64,000 nucleotides of DNA from NCEH01 sp043195095 (GCF_043195095.1 NZ_JBAFWN010000003.1); one strand, 5' to 3'. Positions 32,425-42,603 are shown, counted from the stretch's first letter. Numbers and translations: made by a program. The notes: a model not told the origin generated them from the sequence alone.

Positions 32425-33117
32425 TCACTCCGCCGGCGTGCGGCCCGGCTTGTCCTTCGAGACCAGTTCGCGCAACCATTTGCGATGGTGACGCCAAGCC
32501 CATCCACCGGTCACCTGACCTTTGGTCATGGCGCCGATGGTGCCACGGACCCAGATCGCCGCATAGACGTGGATGATCCACACGCAGATGATGGCGATCG
32601 CCGCCAACGCGTGCACCAGGATCGCCACCCGCTTCTGCGGAATGGTGGTGAAGCCGTAGAAATACTGGTCCCACACGACGAAGCCGCTGCAAATCAGCAC
32701 GATGATCAGAAGCGACATGCCCCAGAATACGAACTTCTGGCCGGCATTATACTTGCCGACTTCCGGCAAGCGCTCTTCATGGCCGCCTAGCACGTCGCGG
32801 ATGCGCGCGAGCCAGGTGCCGTCCTCCGCCTTCCACAGGTTCGCGCGCCAGAAGCGCAGGAACAGCCCGGCGAAGGAGAAGAACAGGACCACGCCGATCC
32901 AGGGATGGATCGCGCGCGTCCACTGCCCGCCACCGAACAGGTTGGTGAGGAAGAACAGCGAGGGGCTGAACAGGGCCATGCCGGACAGCGCCAGAAGGAT
33001 CAGGCTGATGGCCGTGATCCAATGGTTGATCCGGGCGCCCACGGTATAGCGATCCACCGTGACGGGGCGGCCCCTGTGGACCCCGTCGCCGGATTCGACG
33101 TCATAATCATTGCTCAT
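32425..33117 (-). CDS. fdoI: Formate dehydrogenase cytochrome b556 (gamma) subunit
   Basis: This 230-residue protein has four membrane helices. The heme-ligand and quinone-site His residues of FdnI/FdoI are in RINHWITA, RAIHPWIG, ILVHALAA and WIIHVYAA. It anchors the periplasmic alpha-beta dimer and passes electrons to quinone. The start overlaps the beta-subunit stop by ATGA. A gap of about 200 bases to fdhE holds nothing recognisable. Confidence 0.93.
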   Translation of the reverse strand: MSNDYDVESGDGVHRGRPVTVDRYTVGARINHWITAISLILLALSGMALFSPSLFFLTNLFGGGQWTRAIHPWIGVVLFFSFAGLFLRFWRANLWKAEDGTWLARIRDVLGGHEERLPEVGKYNAGQKFVFWGMSLLIIVLICSGFVVWDQYFYGFTTIPQKRVAILVHALAAIAIICVWIIHVYAAIWVRGTIGAMTKGQVTGGWAWRHHRKWLRELVSKDKPGRTPAE

Positions 33118-34055
33118 CGCGGGTCACTCCCGGTGAGTTTCTCGGCGTTCTCCTCATCCTCGTTGCTGACCTTATTGGGGCCGGCGACGAGATGGTGAAG
33201 CACGCCCGCGGCAGCCGCGAGGCCGATCGCTGCGAAGCCGACATATTTGGTCATGCCCTTCCAGATCTCGACCACCGGGCTGATGGTCGGATTTTTGGGC
33301 AGGCCGGCGTAGATTTCCGGCGTGTTGGCGTGTTGCAGCACGTACATGACGTGGGTGCCGCCGACGCCCGGAGGATCATAAAGACCGGCGTTGGCATAGC
33401 CACGCGACTTCAGATCCTTGATGCGCCCATCGGCCCATTTCGTCATTTCGTCCTTGGTGCCGAAGGCGATCGCCTGGGTGGGGCAGGCCTTGGCGCAGGC
33501 GGGCCACTGGCCCACCGCAACACGGTCCGAACACAAGGTGCATTTGTAGGCCTTGTTGTCGACCTGCGAGATGCGGGGAATGTTGAAGGGACAGCCCTTC
33601 ACGCAATACCCGCAGCCGATGCACTTATCGTGGTCGAAATCAACGATGCCGTTGGAATATTGCACGATCGCGCCGGGCGCCGGGCAGGCCTTGAGGCAGC
33701 CGGGGTCCGCGCAATGCATGCAGCCGTCCTTGCGGATCAGCCATTCCAGGTTCTGCGTCTCCGGATTGGTCCATTCCGTGAACCGCATCAGGGTGAAGGT
33801 GTTCGGCGTCAGGTCCGGCGGGTTGGTGTAGGTGCCGTTGAAGGTCCCGATCTCCTCGTGGAGATTGTTCCATTCCAGGCACGCCGCCTGGCAGGCCTTG
33901 CAGCCGATGCACTTCGACACGTCGATGAGCTTGGCCACGGCGGTCTGCTGCTGGGCGGGCGGCGTTATGGTGGACGCCGACCGACGGATCAGATCCTGCT
34001 GCCCGTATTTCGGGGCAACAGGGGTCACCGGGGGATTTGGGGCTGGGGGAAACAT
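33114..34055 (-). CDS. fdoH: Formate dehydrogenase iron-sulfur (beta) subunit
   Basis: A 313-residue protein starting at MFPPAPNPPV behind the strong ribosome site GGGAGGTGA. It has four ferredoxin-like [4Fe-4S] motifs (CIGCKACQAAC, CMHCADPGCLKAC, CIGCGYCVKGC, CTLCSDRVA with CAKACPTQA) and one C-terminal membrane helix near VGFAAIGLAAAAGVLHH, as in FdnH/FdoH. It carries electrons from the molybdenum/tungsten subunit to the cytochrome b. The start is 14 bases behind the alpha-subunit stop. Confidence 0.94.
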   Translation of the reverse strand: MFPPAPNPPVTPVAPKYGQQDLIRRSASTITPPAQQQTAVAKLIDVSKCIGCKACQAACLEWNNLHEEIGTFNGTYTNPPDLTPNTFTLMRFTEWTNPETQNLEWLIRKDGCMHCADPGCLKACPAPGAIVQYSNGIVDFDHDKCIGCGYCVKGCPFNIPRISQVDNKAYKCTLCSDRVAVGQWPACAKACPTQAIAFGTKDEMTKWADGRIKDLKSRGYANAGLYDPPGVGGTHVMYVLQHANTPEIYAGLPKNPTISPVVEIWKGMTKYVGFAAIGLAAAAGVLHHLVAGPNKVSNEDEENAEKLTGSDPR

Positions 34056-34068
34056 TATTTCACCTCCC

Positions 34069-37000
34069 TCACGCCACCGGCCCGGTGGTGGGCTCGATGT
34101 TGACACAGAACGCCTTGTATTCCGGCGTCTCGATGTTGGCGTCGCCGACGAACGGCGTCAGCACGTTCGCGGGGAAGCCCTTCTTGGCCGCGCCGACGAA
34201 CCCCCAATGGATGGGGATGCCGACGATGTGCACCGTCTTCCCGTCGCAGATCAGCGGCTTGATGCGCTTGGTGACATAGGCCTTGGCGAACACCGACCCG
34301 CGCTTCGACCACACGCGCACCCACCCCGCATTGGCGATGTTCTTCTCCTTTGCGAGCTGCTCGGAAATCTCCACGAAGAATTCCGGCTGAAGGACCGAGT
34401 TCACATGGTTGTTCTTGGTCCAATAGTGGAAATGCTCCGTGAGGCGATAGGAGGTCGCCGCATAGGGGAAGTCCGGCGAGCCGACGTCCGCGAACTGGGC
34501 GAAGTCGTCCTTGAACACGCGCGCCGCCGGATTGCCCCGCACCTTTGGGGCGATCACATTGGCGATCGGGCTTTCGAACGGCTCGTAATGCACCGGGAAG
34601 GGGCCTTCGCGCATCATGCCCCGGGCGAACAGGCGCGAAACGCCTTCCGGGTTCATGATGAACGGGCCGACGTCCTGCGGCTTGGCGGTGGGCGCGATGT
34701 CCGGCACGTCGTATCCGGTCCATTTCGCGCCGTCCCACCACAGCAGCTTGCGGGTGTCGTCCCAGGGCTTGCCGTTAATGTCGGCCGAGGCGCGATTGTA
34801 GATGATGCGCCGATTGGCCGGCCACGAGAAGCTCCATTTCGAATAGGCGCCGGTGTCGCCGGGGTCGCTATTGTCCCGGCGCGCCATCATGTTGCCCGCC
34901 TCGGTGAAGCAGCCGGAATAGATCCAGCAGCCGCCGGCGGTGGTGCCGTCGTCGCGATAGGCGGCGAAGCTCGGCAATTGCTTGCCGGCCTCGAGCAGCT
35001 TCTTGGTGGGATCGTTGGGATCGGCCACGTCGCTCACGACATAGCCGTTCATCTCCTTCGCGAGCTCCTCGGGGGTGGGCTCGTTCGGGTCCTTGTAGTT
35101 CCATTGCAGATTGACGATGGCGTCCGGGAACGCGCCGCCCTCCTTCTGGTACAAGGCTTTCAGCCGCAGGAAGATCTGCGCCATGATCCAGGAGTCGGTC
35201 TTGGACTCGCCCGGAGGCGTGCCGGCCGCCCAATGCCATTGGAGCCAGCGGCCGGAATTCACCAGCGCGCCTTCGTCCTCGGCGAAGCAGGTGGTCGGCA
35301 GCTGGATCACCTCGGTCTGGATCTTGGCGGGATCGGCGGGATTATAGACCCCGTGATTTTCCCAGAACCGGGCGGTTTCGGTCTCCAGCGGGTCCATGAT
35401 GACCAGCAGCTTCAGCTTGCCGAGCGCCTCGGCGAGCTTGGCCTTGTTGGGGAACGCCTGAAGGGGATTGAAGCCCTGGCAGAAATAGGCGTTCATCTTG
35501 CCCTGCTTCATCAGCTCGAAGGCCCGCAGAACGTCATAGGCGGGCACATCGAGCTTCGGCAGGTAGTCATAGGCGAAGTTGTTTTCCGCCGTCGCCGACG
35601 GTCCCCACATCGCCTTCTGGAAACTGACGAAGAACTTCTTGTAGTTCTGCCAGTAGCTCATCTGGTTCGGCCGCAACGGCTTGAAGCCGCGGGTCGACAT
35701 ATAGGTGGGGAAGTCGGCTTCCTTCTCGGTCGGCAGGGTCAGATAGCCGGGGATCAGGTTCGACATCAGGCCGATGTCGGTCAGTCCCTGGATATTGGAA
35801 TGCCCGCGCAAGGCATTCATGCCGCCGCCGCGCACGCCGATATTGCCCAGGATAAGCTGGAGCATCGCCATGGTGCGGATGTTCTGGGACCCCTTGGAAT
35901 GCTGGGTCCAGCCGAGCGCGTACATCGACGTCATCGTCTTGTTCGGCGCCGAGCACTCGGCGATCATCTGCGCCACCTTCAGGAACTTGTCCTTCGGCGT
36001 GCCGGTGATGCGCTCGACCATCTCCGGGGTGTAGATGGAGACATGCTGCTTCAGCAGGTTCCACACGCACCGCGGGTTCTGCAGCGTGTCGTCCACCACC
36101 GCATAGCCGTCGGGGCCGATCTGGTAGTCCCAGGTCGAGCGGTCGTAGTCTCGCTTGCTTTCATCATAGCCCGTGAACAGGCCGTCCTTATAATCGAAGC
36201 CGTCCTTCACCAGATAGTTCGCGTTGGTGAAGGCCTTCACATAGTCCCACTGCACCTTGTCGTTCTGGATGCAGTAATTGATCACGCCGTTGAGGAACGC
36301 GATGTCGGTTCCCTGGCGGATCGGCGCGTAATAATCCGCCACCGCCGCCGAGCGCGTATAACGCGGATCGACCACGACCAGCTTCGCGCCACGGTTGGCC
36401 TTCGCCTCCGTAACCCATTTGAACCCGCAAGGGTGCGCTTCGGCGGCATTGCCGCCCATGATCACGACCAGATCCGTGTTCTTGATATCGGTCCACGAAT
36501 TGGTCATAGCGCCACGGCCAAAAGTTGGGGCGAGACTCGCCACCGTCGGGCCGTGTCAAACGCGGGCTTGGTTATCGAATACCAGCATGCCGGCGCTGCG
36601 CACGACCTTGTACGTGCACCAGGCGGTTTCGTTCGTGGTGGCCGAGGCGGCGAGGAAGCCGGTGGTCACCCAGCGATTGACGGTCACGCCGTCATTATTC
36701 TTGGCGATGAAATTCTTGTCGCGATCGTCCTTCAGGACTCGCGCGATCTTGTCCAGCGCCACATCCCAGCTGACCTGCTCGAACTTATCGGAGCCGGCCT
36801 TGCGCAGCATGGGATGATGCAGGCGGGTCTTGGAGTGCACGATGTCGAGGAGGGCCGCGCCCTTCGGGCACAGGGTGCCGCGATTGGTGGGGTGGTCGAC
36901 GTCGCCCTCGATATGGGTGATCTCGGCTTTCTCGCCCTTCTTCAGATCGCCCTTGGAATAGATGATGATGCCGCAGGCCACCGAGCAGTAGGTGCAGGTG

Positions 37001-37155
37001 TTGCGCGTCTCAGTCGTATTGAAAAGGCGGAAGGGGCGGATGGAATCTGCGTAGGCCTGTTCTATGCCTCCGAAGCCGAAAGCTCCAAGAGACGTGCCCG
37101 CGATTCCCGCACCCGCCGTTTTCAAGAACTGGCGCCGCGAGAGCTCCATGTTCAT
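34069..37155 (-). CDS. fdoG: Formate dehydrogenase alpha subunit, selenoprotein (in-frame UGA = Sec200)
   Basis: The gene encodes 1028 residues if the TGA at 36556-36558 is read as selenocysteine at position 200. The Tat signal SRRQFLK lies at 6-12. The [4Fe-4S] ligands are C54, C57, C61 and C96. The active site reads NQARV-Sec-HGPTV, as in E. coli FdnG/FdoG, and both halves are homologous to that enzyme without any gap. A SECIS hairpin follows the UGA. The enzyme oxidises formate in the periplasm at a bis-MGD molybdenum or tungsten centre and feeds quinone. Treating it as two genes or a broken gene would be wrong. Confidence 0.95.
36515..36558 (-). promoter_or_regulatory. Selenocysteine UGA codon and bacterial SECIS element
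   Basis: The UGA (36556-36558) is followed by sequence closely matching the fdhF/fdnG SECIS region. The apical stem GGCG/CGCC with loop AGUCU lies about 16 bases after the UGA, in the position that SelB recognises. The coding constraint (HGPTVASLAPTFGRG) is shared with FdnG, so the RNA match is partly expected from protein conservation. Confidence 0.85.
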
Positions 37156-37488
37156 CGAAGAAAACCTCCGATAGGCGCCCCCAACGGGGGACGATCAAAA
37201 AGGGGAAAACTCACCCTTGTCCGGGATTCCGGCTCGTCCGAACGGTATTTTGGAATTGGAAACATGTCAAACTTCGCGAGCACAAATGCGCGTGTTTCAA
37301 GACAATAAGACCATGTATCTTGGTTTTTACTCTTCCTGATTTTCAAGGCGACGCTGCGTAAGCGAAATAGAGGTCCAAAATTTGCTGCAAATGCGAAGCC
37401 GGAAGAGATATTCGCTCGCGGATTTTCGTTTAGCCACGAAATTTTGATTTGAAAACAGATTGACCGGCCGCGGACGGCGGCGCACCGT
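37156..37488. other. Intergenic region upstream of the formate dehydrogenase operon
   Basis: About 330 bases (500 if the downstream gene starts at 37657) with lower GC than the surroundings. It must hold the divergent promoters of the fdo operon and the thioredoxin-like operon. I see no clear consensus -35/-10 or -24/-12 pair and no repeat. Confidence 0.4.
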
Positions 37489-37656
37489 TTGGGCGTGAAC
37501 CTCACATCGGCTCCCGAGGGTCGGGGCAATATTTCGGACGCGACGTCTCTCCGCCGCCGTGGCGCGGGGAGCGTTTTTGCGCGTCCGCTGCGGTTTGCCC
37601 GCGAGTCTCGCGGCGTCTTTCTCTTCCCCCGCGCCTGTCTCCCGGGCCTCCGCGCC

Positions 37657-38256
37657 ATGCTGTTCGCCTCGGCCGTACTGGGCGCCGGCAGCGCTGCGGC
37701 GCAGGGCGAGGCCGGGCTTCGCCGCGAACCACCGCTCGCAGCGCTTTCGGTGGACGCCAAGCCGGGCGCTCCCCAGCCCGTGCCGCCTTTGGTGCTGGAG
37801 CGGCTGGTCCCGGTCGGCGCGCCGGTCCAGCAGGTGGATCGTGCGACGTTTGCCGGCCGCGTGGTGCTGGTGCATTTCTTCGCCACCTGGTGCGAACCCT
37901 GCCGGGAGGAATTGCCGGCGCTCAACCGCCTCGCGGCGCGCTTCGCCGATCGGCCGCTGACCCTGCTCGCCGTGGATGTCGGGGAGGTGGATACGCGGGT
38001 GCGCCGTTTCACCGAGACCACGCCGATTGCCTTTCCCATCCTGATGGATCGCGAGCGGGGGGCGGCGCGTGCGTGGGACGTCAGCGTCCTGCCCGCGAGC
38101 ATCCTGATCGGGCCGGACGGGCAGGTGCGCGCACAGGCGCAGGGACCGGTGGACTGGGACCGCGCCGAGACCGACCGCGCCATCGCCACGCTGCTTGCTC
38201 CCGCTCTCAACACCCCACATTCCCTCAACGATCCTTCGGGAGGACCCACACAATGA
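37657..38256 (+). CDS. TlpA/thioredoxin-like exported protein
   Basis: About 199 residues from the ATG at 37657; a TTG at 37489 would add 56 residues, and the short signal-like stretch LFASAVLGAGSAAAQ lacks basic residues unless an upstream start is used, so the start is uncertain. The redox motif is WCEPC in HFFATWCEPCREELP, and the cis-Pro region is VSVLPASILIG. It probably acts in the periplasm as a thiol-disulfide protein. The stop overlaps the next gene by ATGA, and it is divergent from the formate dehydrogenase operon. Confidence 0.78.
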   Translation: MLFASAVLGAGSAAAQGEAGLRREPPLAALSVDAKPGAPQPVPPLVLERLVPVGAPVQQVDRATFAGRVVLVHFFATWCEPCREELPALNRLAARFADRPLTLLAVDVGEVDTRVRRFTETTPIAFPILMDRERGAARAWDVSVLPASILIGPDGQVRAQAQGPVDWDRAETDRAIATLLAPALNTPHSLNDPSGGPTQ

Positions 38257-39365
38257 TTACGCGTCGTGACTTTGTGATTTCCGGTGCGGCCCTCTCCGCC
38301 GCCGCCATGCTGCCGGCCGGGGCCTGGGCGCAGAACGCGTTCGCGCCACAGCCGGGAGCGTGGCGCGATTTCCAGGTGGTGACGCGGCTGGAAGTGGCGA
38401 AGCCGGACGGCCAGACCAGCGGGCTCGTGCGCGCCTGGGTGCCGCTGCCGGCGTTTTCGGAGGACCAATGGTTCCGCCCCGGCGGCAGCACCTGGTCCAC
38501 CAATGCGGCCACCGCCGAGGTGGTGGGCGACCCCCGGTTCGGCGCGCAGATGCTGGCGCTGGAATGGTCCCCGCGCGAGCCGGCGCCCTCGGTTGAAATC
38601 ACCAGCAAAGTCGCGACCCGCGACCGGGCCGTGGACCTCTCCCAGCCGGGCACGGCCGCCCCGTTGGGCGAGAAGGAGCGCGTGACCTTCCTCGCCGCCA
38701 CCGACCTCATTCCCACCGGCGGCATCGTCAAGCAGACCTCCGACAGGATCACATCCGGCGCGAAGGACGAGATCACGAAGGTCCGCGCCATCTATGAATG
38801 GATTGTGGAGAACACCTATCGCAACGCCGCCACGCGCGGGTGCGGCGTTGGCGATATCGCCGCATTGCTGAAGAGCGGGGATCTCGGCGGAAAATGCGCC
38901 GATCTGAACGCCCTGTTCGTCGGCCTGGTGCGCGCCGCCGGCATTCCCGCCCGCGACGTGTACGGCCTGCGCGTGGCGCCCTCCAAATTCGGCTACAAGA
39001 GCCTCGGCGCCAATTCTGAGGTGGTGACGAAGGCGCAGCATTGCCGCTCGGAAGTGTTCCTCTCCGGCTATGGCTGGGTGCCCATGGATCCCGCCGATGT
39101 GCGCAAGGTCGTGCTGGAGGAGCCGCCGGGCAAGCTGGGCATCGACGATCCCAAGGTGGTGGCGGCCCGCAAGACCCTGTTCGGCGCCTGGGAAGGCAAT
39201 TGGATGGCCTATAATGCGGCCCACGACGTGGCGCTGCCCGGCTCCAAGGGGCCGAAGGTGGGCTTCCTCATGTATCCGCAGGCGGAGACCGTGGCCGGCC
39301 GGCTGGATTGCCTCGACCCCGACACCTTCCGCTATTCCATCCGCGCGACCGAAATCTCGGTCTGA
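38253..39365 (+). CDS. Tat-exported transglutaminase-like protein
   Basis: This 370-residue protein starts at MITRRDFVISG behind GGGAGGA. The RRDFVIS sequence with a hydrophobic stretch and AWA cleavage region is a likely Tat signal. The transglutaminase core has a Cys in GGKCADLNALF, a His in AQHCRSEVF and an Asp in PMDPAD, the expected catalytic order. Coupled to the TlpA-like gene and followed 74 bases later by selD. Function unknown; placement between the fdo and selD genes suggests, but does not prove, a role with the periplasmic selenoenzyme. Confidence 0.82.
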   Translation: MITRRDFVISGAALSAAAMLPAGAWAQNAFAPQPGAWRDFQVVTRLEVAKPDGQTSGLVRAWVPLPAFSEDQWFRPGGSTWSTNAATAEVVGDPRFGAQMLALEWSPREPAPSVEITSKVATRDRAVDLSQPGTAAPLGEKERVTFLAATDLIPTGGIVKQTSDRITSGAKDEITKVRAIYEWIVENTYRNAATRGCGVGDIAALLKSGDLGGKCADLNALFVGLVRAAGIPARDVYGLRVAPSKFGYKSLGANSEVVTKAQHCRSEVFLSGYGWVPMDPADVRKVVLEEPPGKLGIDDPKVVAARKTLFGAWEGNWMAYNAAHDVALPGSKGPKVGFLMYPQAETVAGRLDCLDPDTFRYSIRATEISV

Positions 39366-39439
39366 GCCTGTTCCGCGCCGGCCCCCGCCCGTTTCGCGGC
39401 GGGGGCATCGGCCGATCCGTGAGTTGAGAGACGCCCCGC

Positions 39440-40489
39440 ATGACTGATACCGCCTTCCGCCTCACCAGCCTTGCCCATGGCGGCGGCTGCGGCTGCAAGC
39501 TTGCCCCGTCCGTGCTCCAGGAGCTTCTGGGCGGCCAGCCCATGGCGCAGCCGTTCGCGAAGCTTTTGGTAGGCACGGAAACCGGAGACGACGCGGCGGT
39601 GTGGGACCTGGATGGCGACACCTGCATCGTCGCCACCACCGACTTCTTCATGCCGGTGGTGGACAACCCCGACCATTTCGGTCGCATCGCGGCCACCAAT
39701 GCGATTTCGGACGTCTATGCCATGGGCGGCACGCCCATCATGGCGCTGGCCATTCTCGGCATGCCGCTCGGCAAGGTGGACACGCAGATCGTCCGCGAGA
39801 TCCTCCAGGGCGGCGCGGCGGTGTGCGCGGCGGCGGGCATTCCGGTGGCCGGCGGCCATTCCATCGACACCGGGGAGCCGATCTATGGCCTTGCGGTCAT
39901 CGGCACGGTGCGCAAGAGCCAGATCCGCCGCAACAGCGACGCCAGGCCGGGGGATGCGCTGATCCTCACCAAGGCCCTGGGCATCGGGATTTATTCCGCC
40001 GCCTTCAAGAAAGAGGCGCTCTCCCCGGACGCCTATGAGGAGATGATCGCCTCCACCACCTTGCTCAACAAGGTCGGCGCCGCGCTGGCGCAGGACGAGG
40101 CGGTGCACGGCGTGACGGACGTCACCGGCTTCGGCCTGCTGGGGCATGGGCTGGAAATGGCCCGCGGCTCGGGGGTGCGGCTGCGCATCGAGGGTGGCGC
40201 CCTGCCGGTGCTCTCCCATGCCGAGGCGCTGGTGCGGCAGGGCTTTGTCACCGGGGCGTCGCATCGCAATTGGGCGAGCTATGGCGAGGGCATCGAGCTG
40301 CCGCCTGGGATCGAGGATTGGCAGCGCCACCTTTTGACCGACCCGCAGACCTCCGGTGGCCTGCTGGTATCGGTGGCGCAGGAGGAGGCGGACCGGGTGC
40401 TGGGCGAGATTCTCGCCGCCGGCTATCCCGCCGCGCGCCGCATCGGCCGGGTGGAGGCGGGCGAGGCGAAGGTCCGGGTGGACGCCTGA
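39440..40489 (+). CDS. selD: Selenide, water dikinase (selenophosphate synthetase)
   Basis: This 349-residue enzyme makes selenophosphate from selenide and ATP for SelA. The active-site motif is GGGCGCK with C17 and K20, matching the Cys17/Lys20 pair of E. coli SelD; the position that is Sec in some organisms is Cys here. The ATP-binding Asp-rich segments ETGDDAAVW and TTDFFMPVVDNP, and HGVTDVTGFGLLGH, are present. It is on the plus strand while selA and selB are on the minus strand, at the far end of the formate dehydrogenase locus. Confidence 0.96.
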   Translation: MTDTAFRLTSLAHGGGCGCKLAPSVLQELLGGQPMAQPFAKLLVGTETGDDAAVWDLDGDTCIVATTDFFMPVVDNPDHFGRIAATNAISDVYAMGGTPIMALAILGMPLGKVDTQIVREILQGGAAVCAAAGIPVAGGHSIDTGEPIYGLAVIGTVRKSQIRRNSDARPGDALILTKALGIGIYSAAFKKEALSPDAYEEMIASTTLLNKVGAALAQDEAVHGVTDVTGFGLLGHGLEMARGSGVRLRIEGGALPVLSHAEALVRQGFVTGASHRNWASYGEGIELPPGIEDWQRHLLTDPQTSGGLLVSVAQEEADRVLGEILAAGYPAARRIGRVEAGEAKVRVDA

Positions 40490-40609
40490 AGGCGATGCCG
40501 AGCGGGCCTTTGCCGGTCCTTGCAGGGTGAGCTTATCGGACGAAGGGGAACGTTGATCCCTCCTCGGGCGTTGGCATGTGTGAAAACACAAAGCCCGGAG
40601 GGCGCGCCC

Positions 40610-41017
40610 GTGATCCGTTCCACTGCCTCGGCAACATCTCTCGCCGCCATTCTTGTTTCTCTAACCGTCGGCGTCGGCTTGGCGCCGTCGCTGTCGGGCG
40701 CCGCTTTCGCTCAGGCGATCGTCAGTCCTCCGCCGCCGGGGAGCCCGCAGGTGCCGGCCGAGAAATCAGGCCCGCCCCTCAATGCCGACAAGGGCTGCGA
40801 CGCCACCGCATCGGCGTCGGCGACGGCGCCGGCGAAGGGCGAGAATTCCGGCACCGCTCCGGGCGGCGCGGGATCGACCGGCTGGTCCGGCGGCACCGGC
40901 GGGTCCTTTATCGGCACCCAGCAGTCCGGCGCGACCTCCGGATCGCCGACCGATCACCCCGCGACGGTTGAAGGCGTCAATCCGTCTGTGGTCGGACCCA
41001 CCCGCAAGGATTGCTGA
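40610..41017 (+). CDS. Small secreted hypothetical protein
   Basis: A 135-residue protein with a GTG start at 40610 behind CCCGGAGGG. A signal peptide (SLAAILVSLTVGVGLAPSLS) likely cleaves near AAFAQA. The mature part is low-complexity, rich in Gly, Ser, Thr and Pro, with one internal Cys (KGCDATA) and a C-terminal Cys (RKDC). No family recognised; such proteins are common in Hyphomicrobiales. A longer frame from 40520 lacks a ribosome site. Confidence 0.6.
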   Translation: MIRSTASATSLAAILVSLTVGVGLAPSLSGAAFAQAIVSPPPPGSPQVPAEKSGPPLNADKGCDATASASATAPAKGENSGTAPGGAGSTGWSGGTGGSFIGTQQSGATSGSPTDHPATVEGVNPSVVGPTRKDC

Positions 41018-41031
41018 GGCCCGATTTGGCC

Positions 41032-42603
41032 TCAGACCTCTTCAGCTGAGGATCGGCGCACCGCCGCCAGGGCGGCGCGCGCCGTGCCCTCGGCCCCCGC
41101 CGAGGCCTCGATCCTGCGCCAGGACATTGGGCCGAGGTCGTAATCGGCCTGCCGGCGCACCACCTCGGCCGTGGCGTCGGAAGCGTCGCCGTGGCGCTGC
41201 TCGACCCGTGCGATGAGGGTGCCGATCGGCGCATCCAGCCAGATCCCGAGAAAATCCGCACCGGTACTCCGCGCGACGGCCTGGACCGCGTCGCGTTCCT
41301 GCGGGCGAGCATGCACCGCATCGGCAATGGCTGAATGCCCCGCCGCCACCGCGAGCGCCACCCGTGTCCGCATGCGTTCGTATACCGCTTGTGTCGCCTC
41401 CGGCGTATAGGCGTGCGGTGGCAGCGTCTCGGTTTCGCCGACGCCGGCCATGTTCTTGCGCTCGATATCGCTGCGCAGGATGACGGCGCCCGGTGCCCGC
41501 CCGATGCCGGGCGCCAGCGCGGCCGCAAGCGTGCTCTTGCCCGTCCCGGACAGCCCCCCGATCGCCAGCAGCAGCGGCTTTGCCGGGGTCAGAAACGCGC
41601 GCGCCTGGGCGAAATAATGGGCAATCTCGCCGCGCGCCGCCGCTTGTCGCTCCTCCGGCAGATGGGCAAGGCCCGCCGCCTGCACCTTGGCGCGGATCGC
41701 GGCGCGCAGGCTGAGGAACAAAGGCAGAGCCGCGAGCCCGGCATAATGCTCCGCCGGCCCGGCCCACAGATAGCGGTTCAGCACCGCGTTCGCCGCGCCG
41801 GGTAGGCCGCGCTCCCACAGATCCATCAGCAGGAAGGCGAGATCGTAGAGCACGTCGCAGATGGCGATCTCGTCATTGAACTCGATGGCGTCGAACAGAA
41901 CCGGCGCCCCTTCCAGCAGCACGATGTTGCGCAGATGCAGATCGCCGTGGCAGCGCCGCACATGGCCCTGCGCCGCGCGCGCCCGCAGCAAGGGCGCCAC
42001 CGCCGCCAGCGCGTCGCGGGTGGCGCGCGTGAGGGCGTGCGCCATATCCGGGGCGAACAGCTCCGGGTTGTCGGCGAAATCGGCGGCATTCTGGTCCACG
42101 ATGCGGGCGAGCGGCGCGGCGGCATCTGGCCCGCCCGACATTGCGGGTGCGCGGGCATGGGCCGCGTGCACAGCGCCGGCAAGGGCGGCGAGAAACGCGG
42201 GGGTGAAGGCCTGCGTCTCCAGCCGGTCGAGGGTGCGGGCCTCATCGAAGCGGCGCATCTTCACCGCATATTCCACCGGCGTGCCCGCGCCGCCCAGGGC
42301 AAGGCCACCTATGGCAAGGCCGTCGGCCATGCGCACGATGGGCACGACCCCGAGGTAGATGCCGGGCGCGTTGGCGCGGTTCACCTCCAGCTCGCGTTCG
42401 CAGGCCGAACGGCGCTTCTCCAGGGTCGAGAAATCCATATAGGGAAAGGCGACGGCGCGCTTGACCTTATAGGCGACGTCGCCTGCCAGGAACACCGCGG
42501 CGCCGTGGGTGTCGATGCGCGAAACCCGCGCGCCGCCATGGGTCGAGGGGTCCGCCAGGAAGGCGAACACCGCGTTCTGGTCCGCGACCACATGGTTGTC
42601 CAT
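41032..42603 (-). CDS. Fused aminoglycoside-phosphotransferase-like/AAA kinase protein
   Basis: This 523-residue protein has two domains. Residues 1-330 resemble the APH/choline-kinase fold, with HGDLHLRN and FDAIEFND as catalytic and metal motifs. Residues 340-523 form a P-loop kinase with GGLSGTGKST, similar to gluconate- or polynucleotide-kinase-type ATPases. This fusion is widespread in proteobacteria and its substrate is unknown. There is no evidence for antibiotic resistance. It is convergent with the small secreted protein gene and divergent from kdp. Confidence 0.85.
   Translation of the reverse strand: MDNHVVADQNAVFAFLADPSTHGGARVSRIDTHGAAVFLAGDVAYKVKRAVAFPYMDFSTLEKRRSACERELEVNRANAPGIYLGVVPIVRMADGLAIGGLALGGAGTPVEYAVKMRRFDEARTLDRLETQAFTPAFLAALAGAVHAAHARAPAMSGGPDAAAPLARIVDQNAADFADNPELFAPDMAHALTRATRDALAAVAPLLRARAAQGHVRRCHGDLHLRNIVLLEGAPVLFDAIEFNDEIAICDVLYDLAFLLMDLWERGLPGAANAVLNRYLWAGPAEHYAGLAALPLFLSLRAAIRAKVQAAGLAHLPEERQAAARGEIAHYFAQARAFLTPAKPLLLAIGGLSGTGKSTLAAALAPGIGRAPGAVILRSDIERKNMAGVGETETLPPHAYTPEATQAVYERMRTRVALAVAAGHSAIADAVHARPQERDAVQAVARSTGADFLGIWLDAPIGTLIARVEQRHGDASDATAEVVRRQADYDLGPMSWRRIEASAGAEGTARAALAAVRRSSAEEV

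Noticed and set aside
36556..36558. Formate dehydrogenase alpha gene interrupted by a nonsense mutation
   Set aside because: The UGA lies exactly at the catalytic Sec position, is followed by a SECIS hairpin, and selABCD are all present, so it is a selenocysteine codon.
33832..37308. Open frame of more than 1100 codons on the plus strand opposite the formate dehydrogenase genes
   Set aside because: It is antisense to fdoH and fdoG, is His/Arg-rich as expected for the complement of high-GC coding DNA, and has no recognisable domain.
41032..42603. Aminoglycoside resistance phosphotransferase
   Set aside because: The domain is fused to a P-loop kinase, a widespread chromosomal protein of unknown substrate, without resistance context.
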